DNA of 36,173 nt from JAAYPI01 sp036734385 (GCA_036734385.1 DAIMYQ010000014.1:1-36173); one strand, 5' to 3'. Positions 17,238 through 26,283 are shown, numbered from the stretch's first letter. Numbers and translations: made by a program. The notes: generated by a model not told the origin, from the letters alone.

Positions 17238-17245
17238 TACATTTG
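17238..17245 (+). promoter_or_regulatory. Bacteroidota -7 element, phoH-purC
   Basis: TACATTTG matches TAnnTTTG, 17 nt before the phoH ATG at 17263. No -33 TTTG at ordinary spacing is seen. The rest of the gap from 16982 is very AT-rich and shows only a possible minus-strand TATTTTTG at 17097-17090 for the permease. Confidence 0.5.
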
Positions 17246-17262
17246 TGTCAAATTTTTAGTTG

Positions 17263-18228
17263 ATGACAGAGCAAATTCTTGTACTTGAACAGGCTGATCC
17301 GGTTCTATTCTGCGGTATAAATAATACCAATATTTTATTACTAAAAAATCTTTATCCGAAGATTCGCATTATTGCTCGTGGAAACACTGTCAAGGCAGTA
17401 GGTGAAGAAGGAGAAGTAGCTGTTTTTTGCAAAAAAATTGCCGAAATTGAAAAATACATCGTCGAATACAATCTATTGAACGAAGAAATTATAATTGATA
17501 TTGTAAAAGGCAAAAATCCAACAATTCCTAAGCTAACCGACTTAATCTTACACGGATTGAATGGAAAGCCGATTGTTGCCCGTACTGAGAATCAACAAAA
17601 ATTGGTAGAAGCTTTTGATGAGAATGATTTGATTTTTGCTGTTGGACCGGCAGGTTCGGGAAAAACATATACTGCCATTGCCCTTGCTGTAAGAGCACTA
17701 AAAAACAAAACAGCAAAAAAAATTATATTGAGCAGACCAGCCGTAGAAGCAGGGGAAAAACTCGGTTTCTTACCCGGCGATATGAAAGAAAAAATTGATC
17801 CGTACTTACAACCGCTTTATGATGCATTGCAAGACATGATACCAGGCAGCAAATTACAAGATTACATTGCCAACAACATTATACAAATTGCACCTTTGGC
17901 CTTTATGCGAGGTCGTACATTAAACGATTCGGTCGTTATTTTAGACGAAGCACAAAACACAAGCACTCAACAAATTAAAATGTTTTTAACCCGATTGGGT
18001 GTCAGTTCCAAAATGATCATCACAGGAGATGTGACTCAAATCGATTTGCCTATACACCAAACGTCGGGACTTATACACGCAATGAGCGTACTGAAAAATA
18101 TCAAAGGAATAGCTAAAATAGAATTTACAAAAAAAGACATTGTACGACATAAATTGGTAAGTCGCATTATCGAAGCATACGAAAAACAGGCTGAAAGAGA
18201 CAAAAAGAAAGAAATTAAAAAAATATAA
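17263..18228 (+). CDS. phoH: PhoH-family ATPase
   Basis: Cytoplasmic ATPase of the PhoH family, linked to RNA metabolism; precise role is unsettled. From the ATG at 17263 (321 residues): an N-terminal region with PKIRIIARGNTVKAVGEEGE resembling the family's KH-like segment, Walker A GPAGSGKT (128-135), SRPAVEAGEKLGFLPGD, Walker B VVILDEAQN (224-232), then MIITGDVTQIDLP (251-263) and a Lys-rich tail. There is no PIN nuclease domain, so this is the short PhoH form and not PhoH2. The frame also begins with TTG at 17260; ATG follows immediately. purC starts 13 nt after its stop, a pairing common in Bacteroidales. Confidence 0.94.
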   Translation: MTEQILVLEQADPVLFCGINNTNILLLKNLYPKIRIIARGNTVKAVGEEGEVAVFCKKIAEIEKYIVEYNLLNEEIIIDIVKGKNPTIPKLTDLILHGLNGKPIVARTENQQKLVEAFDENDLIFAVGPAGSGKTYTAIALAVRALKNKTAKKIILSRPAVEAGEKLGFLPGDMKEKIDPYLQPLYDALQDMIPGSKLQDYIANNIIQIAPLAFMRGRTLNDSVVILDEAQNTSTQQIKMFLTRLGVSSKMIITGDVTQIDLPIHQTSGLIHAMSVLKNIKGIAKIEFTKKDIVRHKLVSRIIEAYEKQAERDKKKEIKKI

Positions 18229-18241
18229 TTTATACTATTTT

Positions 18242-19189
18242 ATGAATGCACTAACTAAAACAGATTTTCTTTTTCCAAAACAAAAGAATGTTTACCACGG
18301 AAAAGTACGAGACGTATACAACATCAACGATGAACTCCTTGTGATGGTAGCTACTGACAGAATTTCAGCTTTCGATGTAATTCTACCTGAAGGAATTCCT
18401 TACAAAGGACAAATGCTTAACCAAATAGCAGCTAAATTTTTGGATGCCACAACTGATATTGTTCCCAACTGGAAGTTGGCAACTCCCGATCCTATGGTAA
18501 CTGTCGGACTACGTTGCGAAGGTTTTCCGGTAGAAATGATTGTTCGCGGTTACCTTTGCGGAAGTGCGTGGAGAGCCTACAAAAGTGGAGTTCGTGAAAT
18601 TTGCGGTGTAAAAATTCCTGACGGAATGCGTGAAAACCAAAAATTTGAAACGCCCATAATCACACCAACTACCAAGGCGGAACAAGGTGCTCACGATGAA
18701 GATATTTCCAAAGAAGAAATTTTAGACCAAGGATTGGCTTCAAAAGAAGACTACGAATTGCTCGAAAAATACACGTTAGCTCTTTTCAAGAGAGGTTCTG
18801 AAATTGCAAAAGAACGAGGTTTGATTTTGGTAGATACCAAATATGAATTTGGCAAAAGAGATGGCAAAATATATTTGATGGATGAAATTCACACCCCCGA
18901 TTCTTCCCGTTACTTTTACGCAGAAGGTTACGAAAGTCTTTTCAAAAAAGGAGAAGCTCAAAAACAACTTTCAAAAGAATTTGTCAGAGAGTGGTTAATG
19001 GACAATAATTTTCAAGGAAAAGAAAGTCAAAAAGTTCCTGAAATGACCAAAGAGATTGTTCGTGGTATCAGCGAAAGGTATATCGAATTGTTTGAGAACA
19101 TTACCGGTGAAAAGTTTGTAAAAGCCGACACAAAAGACATTTTACAAAGGATAGAAAAGAACGTAACAAACTACTTAGCAAACAAGTGA
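18242..19189 (+). CDS. purC: SAICAR synthase PurC
   Basis: Joins aspartate to CAIR with ATP to give SAICAR in purine synthesis. KVRDVYNINDELLVMVATD (about 21-39) is the nucleotide-binding start, followed by RISAFDVILPEGIPYKGQML, VEMIVRGYLCGSAW with the substrate-binding Arg, ITPTTKAEQGAHDEDIS containing the conserved acid and His positions, and LVDTKYEFGKRDGKIYLMDE with DEIHTPDSSR for phosphate and Mg binding. At 315 residues it is the longer bacterial/eukaryote-like form rather than the 237-residue E. coli type. Follows phoH after 13 nt and is closed by a clear terminator. Confidence 0.97.
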   Translation: MNALTKTDFLFPKQKNVYHGKVRDVYNINDELLVMVATDRISAFDVILPEGIPYKGQMLNQIAAKFLDATTDIVPNWKLATPDPMVTVGLRCEGFPVEMIVRGYLCGSAWRAYKSGVREICGVKIPDGMRENQKFETPIITPTTKAEQGAHDEDISKEEILDQGLASKEDYELLEKYTLALFKRGSEIAKERGLILVDTKYEFGKRDGKIYLMDEIHTPDSSRYFYAEGYESLFKKGEAQKQLSKEFVREWLMDNNFQGKESQKVPEMTKEIVRGISERYIELFENITGEKFVKADTKDILQRIEKNVTNYLANK

Positions 19190-19214
19190 CATTTTTCTTA
19201 CAACTACAAAACAG

Positions 19215-19253
19215 TATTCCCCACTCTTTTTGCGAGAATGGGGAATATTTTTT
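19215..19253 (+). terminator. Intrinsic terminator after purC
   Basis: TATTCCCCA (19215-19223) pairs perfectly with TGGGGAATA (19239-19247); CTC/GAG extends the stem past a two-base bulge. A run of six T follows at 19248-19253. It sits 26 nt after the purC stop, between convergent genes. Confidence 0.85.
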
Positions 19254-19262
19254 CAATGGCTA

Positions 19263-20030
19263 TTATTTATTAAATTCTCTCAACCTAATTTCAGTCAATA
19301 CCTTTTTAGTATATAAAGAAAAGTCACCATTCATTATCCAGCCATAATAGCCGATATCTTCTTTCAAAACATCCGATACCTTTTGACCTTTGTACTTGCC
19401 AAAATTAAATACTTCCTCATTTTTTTCATTAAAAATAATTCTTCCTGCCAAATCGGCATTTCTGTTTTGTGCAGAAAAATCAGCCAAAAAGCCCACTTCA
19501 TTTTTCAAAGAAGGATAACGTTCCAACTGAGATTTTAATACCTCATAGGTAGCCATTGTGTCGGCAGCAGCAGTATGTGCATTTTCCAAATCGGCATCGC
19601 AATAAAATTTATAGGCAGCAGCCAATGTCCGTTGTTCCATTTTGTGGAAAATCACTTGCACATCTATCATTTTATGCTTCCCCAAATCAATATCCACACC
19701 GGCACGCAAAAATTCCTCCGCCAATAAAGGTAAATCGAAACGAACAGAATTAAAACCCGCCAAATCGCAACCTTCAATATCTTTAGCTATTATTTTAGCA
19801 ACTTCCTTAAAGGTAGGACAATCCTTTACTTTTTCATCCGTAATACCGTGAATTTCAGTAGAAGATTTAGGAATCGGCATTTCCGGATTAATCAGGAAGG
19901 TTTTCGACTCCTCTTTTCCATTCGGAGAAACTTTTAAATACGAAATTTCGACGATTCTATCGCTTACAATATTAATACCTGTAGTTTCAAGGTCGAAAAA
20001 CACCAACGGATTCTTTAGTTCTAATTTCAT
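19263..20030 (-). CDS. DnaQ-like 3'-5' exonuclease (DEDDh)
   Basis: Predicted 3'-5' exonuclease of the DnaQ superfamily. The five catalytic residues are visible: Asp13 and Glu15 in VFFDLETTG, Asp99 in GFNSVRFDLPLLAEEF, and His152 and Asp157 in AHTAAADTMA, placing it in the DEDDh group. The C-terminal about 60 residues (EVFNFGKYKGQKVSDVLKED through GWIMNGDFSLYTK) form a small extra module seen after exonuclease domains in Bacteroidota homologues. It may trim DNA or RNA and is not necessarily a polymerase III epsilon subunit. It follows the TPR gene with 29 nt between and likely shares its transcript. Confidence 0.9.
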   Translation of the reverse strand: MKLELKNPLVFFDLETTGINIVSDRIVEISYLKVSPNGKEESKTFLINPEMPIPKSSTEIHGITDEKVKDCPTFKEVAKIIAKDIEGCDLAGFNSVRFDLPLLAEEFLRAGVDIDLGKHKMIDVQVIFHKMEQRTLAAAYKFYCDADLENAHTAAADTMATYEVLKSQLERYPSLKNEVGFLADFSAQNRNADLAGRIIFNEKNEEVFNFGKYKGQKVSDVLKEDIGYYGWIMNGDFSLYTKKVLTEIRLREFNK

Positions 20031-20059
20031 TTATGTGATTTTTTATTTTACTTGATATT

Positions 20060-22252
20060 TTACAAATCGTAACGAACAGCATCAGAAATAAAAGAAATAT
20101 CTAACGCCGAAATACCATATTTGGCAAGTGTATCAGCTTCTTCTTCCAGTGTTTCATAAATAAGTTTACAATTGCCTTTTTGTTCTTTCCTTACCAAACC
20201 GGCACTCTTTTTATAATATTCTAATGCTTTGCTCTTATTTTTCATACACCAATAACAATGTGCCAAATAGAGCAATTCATAATAGCCATTATCTTCAGGT
20301 TGCTTTAGGTAGTAGGTTTCAGCAGTGGCATAATTTTCGGTAAAAAATGAACAAAGTGCAATATAATTCTCCGCCTTTTTATTGTTATTGCTAATAAATT
20401 CAATTTTGAAGAAGTAATTCAACGCTTTATCAAACTGCTTTTGTTCAAAATAACAAATACCAATGTTAAACAATATGCTTTGGTTGTCTTTTGCAAGTGA
20501 ATCTGCCACCAGATAATAATCTAATGCCTCATCATACTGTTTAAGATTTCGGTAACAATAAGCTATCTTCCGTATCGTCCAAAGGTTATCCGTTTCTATT
20601 AATTCCGCCTTTTTATAATAATCAATAGCAAACGTAAAATTCAACAACTTTTGGTAACAAAATCCTATTTTTCGGTAACGTTCCACATCGGGTTGAGACT
20701 GTTCGTCCAAATACAAAAACGACGACAATGCATTTTCAAAAAGGTTCTTGGCAAAAAAGAATTCTCCCATTTTTACCAAAAAATCATTATTTTGGTTCAA
20801 AAAACGGAAAAACCATGCTTTATGAAAATCAAATCGAAACGAAAAAATATCTTCAAAACTATCCTTATGAGAAACAACAAAAAGTTTAAAAAATCGGTAT
20901 AAGTCTTGGATATACTTATTTATAATTACCTCTGCAATAGAATCTTGCGATAAAACTTTTTTATCTTTTTCCAACTCTTTCATTTGGTCGGTTTCAACCT
21001 GTAAACCATTCATCATTGCCTTGCGATAATTTTCGGGCACCATCACCAAATTCAAGCAAAAAGAATATTTATCTGAGTGACACAAGAAGTTACTTTTAAC
21101 CAATGAAGAAACAAAATCTTGTGTTCCATCTGCATCTTTTAAAAATAATGCTTTTACAGAAGAATGTTGGATAAAAAATGGCAGAAACCAATTACCAACC
21201 TCTGTAAAAAACGGGTAATTTTTCAGCATCGAAAAAGTACTCATTTGAATATCAGAACCCTGTTCTTGTAACTCTGCATACTGTTGCATTTTATCGCCCA
21301 CTCCAGTCTCATCAATTAAATCCTGCCAATTATTTTTCTTTTCCTCAAAATCTTCATTTTGATCAATATCTACTAAATCATCCCTCATCCGAGGAGCAAT
21401 TTTAGATATCTGAGGCATAATATTTTCCGTAATATCTTTGGTGATACGTTCCGTCTCCTTGCTTCTAACAAGCTGTTGTATAATAAGTTGAGCTTCTTTT
21501 ACGCATTTCTCATCCTCAAAGAGAAGAATAACCTTATTTCGAATAGTCGGATAAAAAACAATACGATCATTATGAAAAAAAAGAGAAAGCACAATGCCCG
21601 TCAAAGCCCTCAAAGACACTTCTTTATAAGAAGACTTTTGCAATTCAAAAAGGCATAAGAACTTTTTTTCATCAAATAAATGCAACGTACTCAACATAAT
21701 AGCAGATGCTGCCAAAGACAACTCGACGGGTTTAATTCGGACATTCTCAACAAGACTTTTACAAAAGATAACCGAATCATCATTGTATTGAGAAGTCAAC
21801 CAAAATTTAGTAAACAAATGTGATAAATAAAATTCATATTCTTTCTCATCATCCTCTGTAGGAAAAACTTTTTCCAAATCATTTTTTTCCAACTCCTGCA
21901 TTACAAAAGAATTGTCTATATCACGAGTAAGAAATAACCTGGTAGAAGAGTAGTAATAGGAAAAACTATTCAGTTTTAACCAACTTTCAGTAACAGCATC
22001 AGTTATCTCGTAAGTTTCTTTAAGCAATCGCTGGTAAACGACCTGTTGTTCCGGGTCATTTATACCTTGAAAAGAATACTGCAACATCAACTTATAAGTT
22101 GTTTTTAACCCGTCTATTTTATCTGCAAACACGGCCTCTTGTGACAATAGTAACAACTTATCAAGAAGCTCAAATGCCCTACCTAATTTACTCTTACTCA
22201 GGAAATAAAATATTTTTTCCTTAAAGCCTTTTATTTCATTTTCTGTTACCAT
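20060..22252 (-). CDS. Large TPR-repeat protein, cytoplasmic
   Basis: Protein of 730 residues with tetratricopeptide repeats at the C-terminus and no signal peptide or membrane helix, so probably a cytoplasmic scaffold. Repeats are clearest at about 535-690: FAIDYYKKAELIETDNLW, IAYCYRNLKQYDEALDYYL, NIGICYFEQKQFDKALNYFF and LAHCYWCMKNKSKALEYYKK, each with the small/large pattern and the A-L-x-Y-Y end of TPR helix B. The N-terminal 500 residues are helical, rich in Phe and Leu, and have no recognisable domain. Its partner is unknown. It starts at ATG 22252 behind TACTTTTG, is divergent from etfB, and leads into the exonuclease gene. Confidence 0.8.
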   Translation of the reverse strand: MVTENEIKGFKEKIFYFLSKSKLGRAFELLDKLLLLSQEAVFADKIDGLKTTYKLMLQYSFQGINDPEQQVVYQRLLKETYEITDAVTESWLKLNSFSYYYSSTRLFLTRDIDNSFVMQELEKNDLEKVFPTEDDEKEYEFYLSHLFTKFWLTSQYNDDSVIFCKSLVENVRIKPVELSLAASAIMLSTLHLFDEKKFLCLFELQKSSYKEVSLRALTGIVLSLFFHNDRIVFYPTIRNKVILLFEDEKCVKEAQLIIQQLVRSKETERITKDITENIMPQISKIAPRMRDDLVDIDQNEDFEEKKNNWQDLIDETGVGDKMQQYAELQEQGSDIQMSTFSMLKNYPFFTEVGNWFLPFFIQHSSVKALFLKDADGTQDFVSSLVKSNFLCHSDKYSFCLNLVMVPENYRKAMMNGLQVETDQMKELEKDKKVLSQDSIAEVIINKYIQDLYRFFKLFVVSHKDSFEDIFSFRFDFHKAWFFRFLNQNNDFLVKMGEFFFAKNLFENALSSFLYLDEQSQPDVERYRKIGFCYQKLLNFTFAIDYYKKAELIETDNLWTIRKIAYCYRNLKQYDEALDYYLVADSLAKDNQSILFNIGICYFEQKQFDKALNYFFKIEFISNNNKKAENYIALCSFFTENYATAETYYLKQPEDNGYYELLYLAHCYWCMKNKSKALEYYKKSAGLVRKEQKGNCKLIYETLEEEADTLAKYGISALDISFISDAVRYDL

Positions 22253-22273
22253 TTATAAAAAATTTCTAAAGGA

Positions 22274-22281
22274 CAAAAGTA
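22274..22281 (-). promoter_or_regulatory. -7 element for the TPR-exonuclease unit
   Basis: Minus strand TACTTTTG, 21 nt before the TPR-protein ATG. No -33 TTTG is visible at the right distance. Confidence 0.45.
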
Positions 22282-22299
22282 ATAAAATTTGTGAGAAAT

Positions 22300-22330
22300 T
22301 TTGGAAAATTGATTACATTTACTACATTTG
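22300..22330 (+). promoter_or_regulatory. Promoter of etfB-etfA-acd
   Basis: TTTG at 22300-22303 and TACATTTG at 22323-22330 are separated by 19 bp, an almost ideal Bacteroidota promoter. The leader to the etfB ATG would be about 40-45 nt. Confidence 0.75.
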
Positions 22331-22378
22331 CACCTCTTGTGAAGTTTCTTAACATAATATAACCTTATTACACACCGT

Positions 22379-23251
22379 ATGAGTTTAAAAATCATAGTTT
22401 TAGCAAAACAAGTTCCAGACACTCGGAATGTAGGAAAAGATGCTATGAAAGCCGATGGAACCGTTAATCGAGCAGCATTACCCGCTATTTTTAATCCCGA
22501 AGATTTAAACGCTTTAGAACAAGCATTAAAACTGAAAGATAAGTTTCCGGATTCTACTGTTACCATTTTGACAATGGGACCAAGTCGTGCCTCAGAAATC
22601 ATTCGCGAAAGCATGTTTAGAGGAGCAGACGGAGGATACCTGTTAAGCGGTAGAGAATTTGCCGGTTCTGATACATTGGCAACATCTTACGCATTAGCTT
22701 GTGCCATTCGTAAAATAAAAGAATACGACATTATCATATGTGGACGCCAAGCAATCGATGGTGACACGGCACAAGTTGGTCCACAAGTTGCCCAAAAATT
22801 AGGGTTGCCACAAGTAACTTATGCTGAAGAAATTCTTAGTTTGAAAGATAACAAACTCACTATCAAACGTCGTTTGGAAAGAGGTATTGAAATTGTTGAA
22901 GCTAAACTGCCATTAGTGGTAACTGTTAATGGAACTGCACCAAACTGCCGACCTCGCCATGCAAAATTGACTCTGAAATATAAATACGCTCAATCTCCAT
23001 CAGAACAAGTTGAAACCGGAGGTAAATACAACGACATTATAGCTGCTCATCCCTACCTCTCTATTAATGAAATAGGAGTAAAAGATCTTGACTGTGATAA
23101 TAACTATCTCGGCTTACTAGGTTCTCCTACCAAAGTAAAACAAATTGAAAACATAGTTTTTGCAGCTAAAGAAAGTAAAAAACTAACAGCTTCCGACTGT
23201 GATATCGAATCACTAATGGTTGAACTAATAACAAACCATACAATCGGATAA
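22379..23251 (+). CDS. etfB: Electron transfer flavoprotein beta subunit (EtfB)
   Basis: Small subunit of the electron-transfer flavoprotein that pairs with EtfA and exchanges electrons with acyl-CoA dehydrogenases. AKQVPDTRNVGKD at the start, ADGTVNRAALPAIFNPEDLN and TILTMGPSRASEIIRE are family features. GRQAIDGDTAQVGP (122-135) is the form I associate with Etfs that bind a second FAD in the beta subunit, as in electron-bifurcating clostridial enzymes, in contrast to the AMP-binding form of mitochondrial Etf. The C-terminus LGLLGSPTKVKQIEN interacts with EtfA. At 290 residues it is slightly longer than the usual 250-260, with an extended loop (about 200-235) and tail. First gene of a three-gene run. 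Confidence 0.95.
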   Translation: MSLKIIVLAKQVPDTRNVGKDAMKADGTVNRAALPAIFNPEDLNALEQALKLKDKFPDSTVTILTMGPSRASEIIRESMFRGADGGYLLSGREFAGSDTLATSYALACAIRKIKEYDIIICGRQAIDGDTAQVGPQVAQKLGLPQVTYAEEILSLKDNKLTIKRRLERGIEIVEAKLPLVVTVNGTAPNCRPRHAKLTLKYKYAQSPSEQVETGGKYNDIIAAHPYLSINEIGVKDLDCDNNYLGLLGSPTKVKQIENIVFAAKESKKLTASDCDIESLMVELITNHTIG

Positions 23252-23292
23252 CGAGAAGTTCTGAACGTATTAATTAAAAGAGAAAATATATT

Positions 23293-24312
23293 ATGAATAA
23301 TTTATTTGTATGTCTCGAAATAGAAGATGGCATTGTTGGTGAAGTAAGTTTGGAATTACTAACCAAAGGACGTTCATTGGCAAACAAACTCCAATGTCAA
23401 TTAGAAGCAGTCGCTATAGGTGATAAGTTAGATAAGGTTCCGTCACAAGTATTTCCCTATGGTGTAGATGTTTTATACATAGCAGAGGACAAACGTTTAT
23501 CTCCTTATACATCGCTGCCTCACACTTCAGTGTTGGTAAACCTTTTCAAAGAAGAAAAACCTCAAATTGCACTTATGGGAGCAACCTCAGTGGGACGCGA
23601 TTTAGGACCTAGAGTTTCTTCTGCACTTTTCAGTGGGTTAACCGCGGACTGTACTTCATTAGAAATTGGCGATTACGAAGAAAAAAAAGAAGGCAAAATT
23701 TATCAGAACCTGTTATATCAAATTCGTCCCGCTTTTGGAGGAAACATCGTAGCAACAATTGTCAACCCGAACCAACGTCCCCAAATGGCAACTGTTCGTG
23801 AAGGTGTAATGAAAAAAGAAATTTATGATGCAAATTATAAAGGCACTGTAAAAAAATTAGATGTTTCCAAATATGTTTCTAACGAAGATTTTGTTGTGTC
23901 TGTTATCGAAAGACACATGGAAAAATCTAAAATTAATTTAAAAGGTTCCCCTATAATTGTTTCGGGTGGTTACGGAATGGGATCTGAGGACAATTTCAAA
24001 TTGTTATATGAATTAGCGGGTGTAATCGGTGCTGAAGTAGGAGCTTCTCGTGCTGCTGTTGATGCAGGTTTTGCTGATCATGCACGGCAGATTGGTCAAA
24101 CAGGAGTTACAGTACGACCTAAACTTTACATTGCTTGCGGTATCTCAGGACAAATTCAACACATTGCAGGAATGCAAGAAAGTTCTATCATCATCGCAAT
24201 AAATAGCGATCCCGCTGCTCCTATCAATTCTATTGCAGATTACGTAATTACAGGAACTGTAGAAGAGATAGTTCCAAAGTTGATTAAGTATTACAAAAAA
24301 AATACGAAATAA
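23293..24312 (+). CDS. etfA: Electron transfer flavoprotein alpha subunit (EtfA)
   Basis: Large Etf subunit that holds the electron-carrying FAD. The N-terminal domain includes KPQIALMGATSVGRDLGPRV and SALFSGLTADCTSLE, then a bridging YQIRPAFGGNIVATIVNP and RPQMATVREGVM. The C-terminal FAD domain (about 215-330) has IIVSGGYGMGSEDNFKLLYE, GAEVGASRAAVDAGF, RQIGQTGVTVRPKLYIACGI, SGQIQHIAGMQESS and INSDPAAPINSIADY, the full set of FAD contacts. There is no ferredoxin domain at the N-terminus. It begins 41 nt after etfB and is followed after 101 nt by the acyl-CoA dehydrogenase. Confidence 0.96.
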   Translation: MNNLFVCLEIEDGIVGEVSLELLTKGRSLANKLQCQLEAVAIGDKLDKVPSQVFPYGVDVLYIAEDKRLSPYTSLPHTSVLVNLFKEEKPQIALMGATSVGRDLGPRVSSALFSGLTADCTSLEIGDYEEKKEGKIYQNLLYQIRPAFGGNIVATIVNPNQRPQMATVREGVMKKEIYDANYKGTVKKLDVSKYVSNEDFVVSVIERHMEKSKINLKGSPIIVSGGYGMGSEDNFKLLYELAGVIGAEVGASRAAVDAGFADHARQIGQTGVTVRPKLYIACGISGQIQHIAGMQESSIIIAINSDPAAPINSIADYVITGTVEEIVPKLIKYYKKNTK

Positions 24313-24413
24313 ATTATAAATAATAGTAAACAAAAGAAGAAAAGAAAAATATACAAACTGAGCCAAATCAGCACTTATAAATTTTCCGATTCTTCCAAAA
24401 ATATACAAAACCA

Positions 24414-26150
24414 ATGGCAAACTTTTTTTTAGATTCCCCTGAACTTCAACATCAGCTAAGTCATCCTTTGATGGAAAAAATTGTTACGCTGAAAGAAAAA
24501 AACTTCATAGATAAAGATAAGTACGACTACGCCCCTAGCGATGTTGAAGATGCTGTTGACAGTTACAAAAAAGTTCTTGAAATTATAGGCGAAATTTGTG
24601 GCGATGTGATAGCTCCAAATGCCGAAGATGTTGACCATGAAGGACCTACCGTTGTGAACAACCGCGTTATATATGCTAAAGGAACACAAGAAAATCATGA
24701 CACTCTCGCAAAAGCCGGTCTATATGGTATGGCTTTGCCGCGTCAATACGGAGGTTTAAACTTTTCTATGGTTCCCTATGTCATGGCAGCTGAATTGGTA
24801 AGTCGTGCAGATGCGGGATTTGCTAACATCTGGGGATTGCAGGACTGTGCGGAAACTATTGCTGAATTTGCTACAGAAGAAATTAAGGCGGAATTTTTAC
24901 CTCGTGTATGTAAGGGAGATACTTGCTCTATGGACTTAACGGAACCTGATGCAGGATCTGACCTTCAAGCTGTTCAATTGAAAGCTACTTTTAATGAAAA
25001 AGAAAATACGTGGTACTTAAACGGTGTAAAGCGTTTTATTACTAACGGTGATGCCCAAATAAAATTAGTTCTTGCTCGTTCTGAAGAAGGAACAAACGAC
25101 GGTAGAGGTTTATCTTACTTCGTTGCAGACAACAAACATGACGATAGAATTAAAGTTCGTCGTATTGAAAACAAACTAGGTATTAAGGGTTCTCCTACTT
25201 GTGAATTGGTATTCACCAATGTACCTGCCCAATTAGTGGGCGTTCGAAGAATGGGTCTTATCAAATATGTTATGTCTTTGATGAATGGTGCTCGTTTAGG
25301 GGTTGGTGCTCAATCGGTTGGATTATCTGCAGCAACTTATAGAGAAGCTTTGGCTTACGCCAAGGATCGTTGTCAATTCGGTAAACCTATCATTGAATTT
25401 GTAGCGGTTTCCGAAATGTTGGCAAACATAAAGGCAAAATTAGATGCATCTCGTGCTTTACTTTACGAATGCACCCGTTTCGTCGATGTTTACAAAGCGT
25501 ATGAAGCTATTGAACAAGAGAGAAAATTGACTCCGGAAGAAAAAGCCGACTACAAAGAATACCAACGTTTGGCTGATGCTTTCACCCCACTTTTGAAAAT
25601 GTTTGCGAGTGAATATGCCAACCAAAATGCTTACGATACGATACAAATACATGGTGGCTCGGGATTTATGAAAGATTACGCATGTGAACGCTTATACCGT
25701 GACGCACGCATTCTTACAATCTATGAAGGCACTTCTCAACTACAAACAGTCGCTGCCATACGTCACGTAACCACCGGCACATATCTATCTCAAATTCGTG
25801 CTTATGAAACCGAAACAGCTAATCAGAAGTATGCGGATTTACGTGACCGCTTAATCAAGATGACGACTACATACGAAAGAACAGTTGCTTCTGTTACCGA
25901 AAAGAAAGATACACACTATCTTGATTTAAATGCTCGTAAATTAGTAGAAATGGCAGGGCATATCATTATGGGTTATTTGCTTATTATTGATGCAAATAAA
26001 GATAACATATTTGAAACATCTGCTAAAAGTTACATCCATTATGGACAAGCAGAAGTGGCTAAACAGGCTGCTTTCATAGATAATATTTCTGTAGAAGAAT
26101 CTTCTATTTATGGCAATTATTGTACTTGCCAACAAAGTGTAACCGAATAA
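24414..26150 (+). CDS. Acyl-CoA dehydrogenase, long form
   Basis: Flavoenzyme that oxidises an acyl-CoA to the 2-enoyl-CoA, or runs in reverse, passing electrons to or from EtfAB. It has an N-terminal helical domain, SMDLTEPDAGSDLQAV and WYLNGVKRFITNGDAQ for FAD and substrate, RIENKLGIKGSPTCELVF, RCQFGKPIIEF, IQIHGGSGFMKDYACERLYR and the catalytic base Glu438 in LTIYEGTSQLQ. At 578 residues it exceeds the usual 380 because of an insertion around 355-385 and a C-terminal helical extension of about 130 residues, like the C-terminal domain of long acyl-CoA dehydrogenases. Chain-length preference cannot be read. It follows etfA by 101 bp of AT-rich DNA without recognisable structure. Confidence 0.93.
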   Translation: MANFFLDSPELQHQLSHPLMEKIVTLKEKNFIDKDKYDYAPSDVEDAVDSYKKVLEIIGEICGDVIAPNAEDVDHEGPTVVNNRVIYAKGTQENHDTLAKAGLYGMALPRQYGGLNFSMVPYVMAAELVSRADAGFANIWGLQDCAETIAEFATEEIKAEFLPRVCKGDTCSMDLTEPDAGSDLQAVQLKATFNEKENTWYLNGVKRFITNGDAQIKLVLARSEEGTNDGRGLSYFVADNKHDDRIKVRRIENKLGIKGSPTCELVFTNVPAQLVGVRRMGLIKYVMSLMNGARLGVGAQSVGLSAATYREALAYAKDRCQFGKPIIEFVAVSEMLANIKAKLDASRALLYECTRFVDVYKAYEAIEQERKLTPEEKADYKEYQRLADAFTPLLKMFASEYANQNAYDTIQIHGGSGFMKDYACERLYRDARILTIYEGTSQLQTVAAIRHVTTGTYLSQIRAYETETANQKYADLRDRLIKMTTTYERTVASVTEKKDTHYLDLNARKLVEMAGHIIMGYLLIIDANKDNIFETSAKSYIHYGQAEVAKQAAFIDNISVEESSIYGNYCTCQQSVTE

Positions 26151-26188
26151 ATACTCCTCTTAACACAACAAACTATCTATAAGATGAA

Positions 26189-26224
26189 AGTACCCCAAAA
26201 GTTAGAAAAAACTTTTGGGGTACT
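26189..26224. terminator. Perfect 15-bp hairpin between convergent genes
   Basis: AGTACCCCAAAAGTT (26189-26203) and AACTTTTGGGGTACT (26210-26224) are perfect inverted repeats around a 6-nt loop. It sits 38 nt past the acyl-CoA dehydrogenase stop and 59 nt past the obgE stop on the other strand, so is probably a bidirectional terminator, although neither side has a strong T run. Confidence 0.65.
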
Positions 26225-26283
26225 GTTCAAAATATTCAGAAATTTTCTAATCTTGTGAAAAATCAAATAATCAAAAAAGCTAT

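Noticed and set aside
22246..22614. 122-codon minus-strand frame across the etfB promoter and start
   Set aside because: Conflicts with EtfB and with both divergent promoters, and has no recognisable domain.
24313..24413. Riboswitch or small RNA in the etfA-acd gap
   Set aside because: A-rich and unstructured by eye, with no known riboswitch motif.
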